Origin: Caenispirillum salinarum_A
Lineage (GTDB): Bacteria; Pseudomonadota; Alphaproteobacteria; Rhodospirillales; Rhodospirillaceae
Assembly: GCF_044803115.1 (NCBI RefSeq)
Contig: NZ_CP085224.1
Coordinates: forward strand, 4,774,001-4,838,000
Direction: 5' to 3'
Length of the DNA stretch: 64,000 nucleotides
In this document: positions 63,863 to 64,000 of the stretch, one piece after another
Layout of the letters: the number at the start of each line of letters is the position of its first letter
Position numbering within the stretch: position 1 is the first letter of the stretch
Translations under genes and position numbers: made by a program
Notes under the pieces: generated by a model
What the model saw: the letters and a program-made list of their open reading frames with translations, nothing else
The model's database searches: none
What the model was told of the DNA's origin: nothing

Positions 63863-64000
63863 ATGCTCGACCGCATCACCACCTATATCCGCACCAAGCC
63901 GCGCACGAGCGCCCTGATCGGGCTCGCGACGGTGGTCGGTGGAGCCGTCCTTGTGTGGGATGCCCAGCGGGGCGGGTCGTTCTACGTCTTCCTGCCGCTG
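63863..64000 (+). CDS. Hypothetical membrane protein, partial (C-terminus beyond right edge)
   Basis: Frame open from ATG 63863 (preceded by GGGGAGGAGG) to the window end, 46 residues visible. After a basic MLDRITTYIRTKPRTSALIG comes a membrane helix, LATVVGGAVLVWDAQ, then RGGSFYVFLPL. Divergent from the response regulator. It may be a small copper-cluster membrane protein, but too little is visible to name it. Confidence 0.65.
   Translation, partial: MLDRITTYIRTKPRTSALIGLATVVGGAVLVWDAQRGGSFYVFLPL

Overview
The window is a 64 kb piece of a GC-rich bacterial chromosome. Gene content and order point to an alphaproteobacterium, most likely in or near the Rhodospirillales. The main reasons are the contiguous mdh-sucC-sucD-sucA-sucB-lpd block, a DNA polymerase IV with an N-terminal zinc ribbon, ilvI/ilvN/ilvC in a row, alphaproteobacterial small families (DUF3572, DUF1328, DUF883, DUF2383-like), and many PAS/GGDEF/hybrid-kinase signalling proteins. 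This placement is inference; no rRNA is present to confirm it.

Left part, 1-23.5 kb (housekeeping and envelope): a secretion pair (parvulin-type foldase cut by the left edge, and SecA), two tiny hypothetical genes, three large signalling proteins on the minus strand, a stress-type trio of small proteins, an SDR oxidoreductase, a bactofilin with a membrane anchor and a roughly 400-residue Ala/Pro-rich tail, an OmpA-type lipoprotein, DinB, a hypothetical protein, a methyltransferase, a DUF3572 protein, a two-domain cold-shock protein with an RG-rich linker, a cytochrome c and a chromate transporter. Middle part, 23.8-40.7 kb (central metabolism): the TCA block, a periplasmic copper-chaperone-like protein, SerB, MiaA, the branched-chain amino acid genes ilvI-ilvN-ilvC, and an N-formylglutamate amidohydrolase.

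40.96-57.06 kb is an integrated accessory region. It begins at a tRNA-Val(GAC) gene whose 3' half is overlapped, antisense, by the C-terminus of a tyrosine integrase. It continues with a small helix-turn-helix protein, a ParA/ParB pair, and a five-gene defence-type operon: Type III-like restriction subunit, a winged-helix + PD-(D/E)XK nuclease-like protein, a protein with a D-x12-Q-x-K signature, a Type III-like DNA methyltransferase with an AT-rich recognition segment, and a Schlafen/AlbA_2 protein. A sixth gene, a helicase-like start, is truncated and joined head to head with an inverted, broken second restriction-subunit copy. Two small orphan genes and an integrase lacking its N-terminus close the region. 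I found no repeat of the tRNA 3' end on the right, so the right boundary is placed only by gene content.

Right part, 57.1-64 kb, is a copper/heavy-metal homeostasis cluster: a CusF-like metallochaperone, Lgt, a copper-type P1B ATPase, a Met-rich periplasmic protein, and a CusS/CusR-like two-component system, with a divergent gene cut by the right edge. A dispersed intergenic repeat occurs twice in opposite orientation (about 21.6 kb and 32.9 kb).
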